Assembly: GCA_945874515.1 (NCBI GenBank)
Contig: CAMCHA010000086.1
Location: 1 to 8,204 of the forward strand
DNA: 8,204 nt
Reading direction: 5' to 3'
Source: Asaia bogorensis
GTDB lineage: Bacteria; Pseudomonadota; Alphaproteobacteria; Acetobacterales; Acetobacteraceae
Positions 6,125 to 8,204 of this stretch are shown in pieces. Position 1 is the stretch's first letter, and every line of letters begins with the position of its first letter. Under the pieces are notes generated by a model. That model saw only the letters and a program-made list of their open reading frames with translations, was not told the origin of the DNA and made no database searches. The position numbers and the translations under genes are program-made.

Positions 6125-7006
6125 TCAATCCCCCTGCATGGCCGGGCTGCGCGTGACCAGCGCGGCGTCCCGAAAGGCGATGCGCGTCAGCAAGACGCCC
6201 GCCGCTGCCATGAAAACCGCGAAAGGTACCACCAGCAGCCAAAGCCCAAGCAACAGTGGCCGATTAGGGCGGGACGCACGGGCTTCCACCATGGGGGCGG
6301 CGATCAGCCGTGCCGCCACAGCCTCATCCGCCGCGACCACCAACCCGGCGCGCTGCTGCTGCGCCAGAAGATCGTAAAGGCTATTGCGGAGGAAGATATC
6401 GCTTTCGCCGGAAAGCCGCACTTCCAACGCAGCGACCCGGCGTGCCGCTTGGTCCGCCAGGTCAGCGCGTACCTTGGCCTCGGCAAAACGGTGCAGACTG
6501 ATCAGGCTTCGCAGCGCCAGCGCCGGGTCGCCATGGGTTACTTCAAGACTCCAAGTAATGGCGCCAAGATTCTGAGTTACTGATACATAGCGCTCCATCC
6601 AGGCCTGCACATCATCGGCATCGAGCGCCCGATTAAGCCCAAGCAAAACACGCAGCCCCCAAAGCGGCGAGTCTTGGCGGGCGCGCTCCATCGCCTGAAG
6701 CAGGCCAGTTTCCGTGGTCAGCATCCGCGCAGCCTCGGGCGAGCGCAGCGCGGCCAGATAAATGGCGAAGTTACCTCCCGGGCGCGTATCCAGCCCCTGC
6801 CCCAAGCTCAGCGGTTGTGTCGATAGCAGGGATGAAATGGCGAAGGCCGTGGTTTCCGCCGGCGCCACCTGGGCGCGCGCTACATGGCCGCGCGGCCAAA
6901 GCAGGATCGCCGCCGCGCCCCCCACCCAAAGCAGCAGCAGGATCAGCGCCAACCTGGCACGCCAAGCCCATAGCCCCATCAGCAGCAGCGGCAGCGGCAT
7001 CAGCAT
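6125..7006 (-). CDS. Small polysaccharide co-polymerase-like (Wzz/KpsE-type) membrane protein
   Basis: The protein has 293 residues and the topology of a polysaccharide co-polymerase: an N-terminal membrane segment at about 18-38 (possibly preceded by a hydrophobic stretch at 4-14), a periplasmic domain at about 40-248, and a C-terminal membrane segment at about 250-275. The C-terminal segment is introduced by a proline-containing stretch (RASRPNRPLLLGL), as is common in Wzz/KpsE/GumC proteins. The region YLAALRSPEAARML (83-96) resembles the early periplasmic motif of KpsE/CtrB-type exporters, and 165-220 looks helical. It lacks the long coiled coil and the cytoplasmic kinase domain of larger family members. 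The likely role is control of chain length, or coupling of polymerisation to export, in the inner membrane; this is inferred from topology and context. The start is ATG 7006-7004, overlapping the upstream stop by 7 bases. A second ATG at 7000-6998 forms TGATG with that stop and sits 6 bases after GGGTGG, so it is an equally good start. Confidence 0.6.
   Translation of the reverse strand: MLMPLPLLLMGLWAWRARLALILLLLWVGGAAAILLWPRGHVARAQVAPAETTAFAISSLLSTQPLSLGQGLDTRPGGNFAIYLAALRSPEAARMLTTETGLLQAMERARQDSPLWGLRVLLGLNRALDADDVQAWMERYVSVTQNLGAITWSLEVTHGDPALALRSLISLHRFAEAKVRADLADQAARRVAALEVRLSGESDIFLRNSLYDLLAQQQRAGLVVAADEAVAARLIAAPMVEARASRPNRPLLLGLWLLVVPFAVFMAAAGVLLTRIAFRDAALVTRSPAMQGD
6130..6135 (-). 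promoter_or_regulatory. Ribosome binding site for the GTG-started ligase/polymerase gene
   Basis: AGGGGG lies seven bases before the GTG at 6122-6120, inside the last codons of the co-polymerase-like gene. It decides the start in favour of GTG over the TTG at 6128, which would leave too short a spacer. Confidence 0.65.
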
Positions 7007-8204
7007 CCACCCATTTTGGGTAGGGCGATATCAGTGAAAATCCGCCCAATCGGGCGCTGGGCACGGAGTTCCAGCACGGGCGCGGGCTCCACCCGCCCAT
7101 AGGCCGGGCTTTCCCAGCCGCGAATCAATTCCAGGGTGAAGGGCGCATCAGCGTTGATCGAGATGCGCGCCTTGGCACTTTCAACGCCATCCGGAATGCG
7201 CCGCCAATCCCCCGGGCAAAGCCGCCAGCGCAGCGCAAGGCGCTGGAAATCGCCCCCGATGCGGTCCTCCACGCGCCAAAGGCGGCCACGGCATTCAATC
7301 CGCCGCGCATGGCGATTGCCGCGCCAATCGCGGGTTTTAGCGCCATCCGGAATGGCGCGGCAGCGCGGCCAACGACCGAACAGAAAGGGGCCAAGCCGCG
7401 GCATGGGTTCGGCATCATCAAAGGTGATCAGATTATGCCCCGCCCCGCCGGCCAGCATGCTTTGCCACCAATCAAAGCCCGGCGCCGGCAGATAGGCGCC
7501 GCTGCCGCCATCACGCAGCAGGTTTTCATTGCCATCCCAAAGGTCGAAATGCAGCAAATCCGCCTGACCTGGCCGGAACCGCAGCGGTACGCCAGTGCGC
7601 AGCACGCCGCGCGCGCGCCCTGCCCCGCTGAGGCCGAACCAGCCGGCGCTCCGCCAATGCGCCGCTTGAGGTGCCGGGGCGGCAGGGGTGGCAGCAAGGC
7701 CAAGGGCGCGACAGCCCGCATCATCGGGCAGTCCGGTGCCTTCGCCGAGAAACAATCGCGCAGCGCGTTCCAGGCTGGCGCGCGCATCCTGGCCGCCAGC
7801 GCCGGAAAGATCGGCAAAGGCAGAATCATCGCAAGGCCCGATGCGCGGCAAAGCGCCATTTGGCGCCATGACGCGGCCAAGCCATTGGGTCGCCGATGCG
7901 GCTCGGGCGTTGAAGGGCGCAGCAAAGCTTGGCGCGCCATGGCGCCGGCGGAACCATTCGGCGATCGACAGCACATCCAGCATTAACCGGTGATAGGCGG
8001 GCGAGGCTTGGGCAAAGGCGCCGCAAGGTGAGACCAGCCGCGCCACAGCCCGCTCCAGCCCCCGCGCCCCGGCGCGTTGGTCCCGCGCCCGGCCCAAAAG
8101 CAGCCCGCAAACGAATAGCCCCGCTGCTTCGCTGATAGGGTGGTTGTTATCCTGCGCTGCCCCGTAAGCACGCGTGGCGCGGATGCGTTGTGCATGGAGC
8201 GCGA
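7000..8204 (-). CDS. Heparinase II/III family protein, 5' end outside window
   Basis: This is a polysaccharide lyase-like protein of the heparinase II/III superfamily; such enzymes cleave uronic-acid-containing polysaccharides by beta-elimination, usually in the periplasm. The frame stays open to the right edge, so the N-terminus is missing and 400 residues are visible. The TTG at 8095-8097 is not the start, because conserved sequence lies upstream of it. Visible residues 18-36 hold DNNHPISEAAGLF, the family's Asn-Asn-His helix motif with the likely catalytic Asn. Residues 65-76 hold QASPAYHRLMLD with the likely catalytic Tyr (Y70). Residues 213-227 hold QADLLHFDLWDGNEN, with a likely catalytic His at 218, followed by a beta-rich C-terminal domain containing GHNLITFDD (255-263). 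These roles are inferred by analogy with characterised heparinases; the family assignment is firm. The substrate is unknown; context suggests the polymer made by this operon. The stop overlaps the start of the next gene. Any signal peptide would lie outside the window. Confidence 0.9.
   Translation of the reverse strand, partial: ALHAQRIRATRAYGAAQDNNHPISEAAGLFVCGLLLGRARDQRAGARGLERAVARLVSPCGAFAQASPAYHRLMLDVLSIAEWFRRRHGAPSFAAPFNARAASATQWLGRVMAPNGALPRIGPCDDSAFADLSGAGGQDARASLERAARLFLGEGTGLPDDAGCRALGLAATPAAPAPQAAHWRSAGWFGLSGAGRARGVLRTGVPLRFRPGQADLLHFDLWDGNENLLRDGGSGAYLPAPGFDWWQSMLAGGAGHNLITFDDAEPMPRLGPFLFGRWPRCRAIPDGAKTRDWRGNRHARRIECRGRLWRVEDRIGGDFQRLALRWRLCPGDWRRIPDGVESAKARISINADAPFTLELIRGWESPAYGRVEPAPVLELRAQRPIGRIFTDIALPKMGGC

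Noticed and set aside
5406..6156. Plus-strand frames opposite the ligase/polymerase gene
   Set aside because: Composition is that of reverse-complemented membrane-protein codons, with no hydrophobic or domain pattern; the minus-strand gene explains the region.
4857..6242. Ligase/polymerase gene starting at ATG 6242
   Set aside because: It would overlap the co-polymerase-like gene by about 118 bases, and the added residues are Gly/Arg-rich and non-hydrophobic; GTG 6122 has a well-placed ribosome site.
7000..8097. Heparinase-like gene starting at TTG 8097
   Set aside because: The same frame continues upstream to the edge and encodes the conserved DNNHPISEAAG motif, so the start is outside the window.
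1..8204. CRISPR arrays, insertion sequences, tRNA or rRNA genes, riboswitches, rho-independent terminators
   Set aside because: None was seen: no spaced direct repeats, no transposase frame, no cloverleaf, and no GC stem followed by a T run between genes. The only long T run is inside a coding region without a preceding stem.

Overview
The window is a single, uninterrupted minus-strand gene cluster for building and polymerising a lipid-linked cell-surface glycan (O-antigen, capsule, exopolysaccharide or glycoprotein glycan). It is very GC-rich and almost wholly coding. Genes overlap or abut, strong third-position GC produces long antisense shadow frames, and there is no tRNA, rRNA, mobile element or CRISPR array. 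This style and the protein sequences suggest a high-GC alphaproteobacterium, perhaps Rhodospirillales/Acetobacteraceae. That placement is an inference of low to moderate confidence.

Read in the direction of transcription (right to left) there are eight genes. (1) A heparinase II/III-family polysaccharide lyase-like protein is cut at its 5' end by the right edge (7000-8204). (2) A small two-membrane-segment protein resembles a polysaccharide co-polymerase (6125-7006). (3) A polytopic O-antigen ligase/polymerase has a Wzy_C-type motif (4857-6122, GTG start). (4) A small PglC-type phosphoglycosyl transferase puts the first sugar phosphate on undecaprenyl phosphate (4232-4876). (5) A DegT/DnrJ/EryC1 PLP sugar aminotransferase has a PglE/LegC-like active-site motif (3036-4235). 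(6) A GT4 glycosyltransferase (1771-3030). (7) A WecB-type non-hydrolysing UDP-GlcNAc 2-epimerase (662-1768). (8) A second GT4 glycosyltransferase runs off the left edge (1-683). No gap exceeds about 5 bases, so there is no room for a promoter or terminator inside the window, and it reads as the middle of one operon.

Functionally, genes 5 and 7 make nucleotide-activated amino sugars, gene 4 starts the lipid-linked chain, and genes 6 and 8 extend it. Gene 3 polymerises the chain or transfers it to an acceptor, gene 2 may set chain length, and gene 1 may trim or degrade the polymer. A flippase, an outer-membrane exporter, a 4,6-dehydratase and an N-acetyltransferase would be expected in such a locus but are not in the window, so they should lie beyond the edges or elsewhere.

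Nothing here is a wholly unknown system. The least conventional part is the upstream trio of heparinase-like enzyme, minimal co-polymerase-like protein and Wzy_C protein, placed directly before a PglC/PglE-like initiation module.
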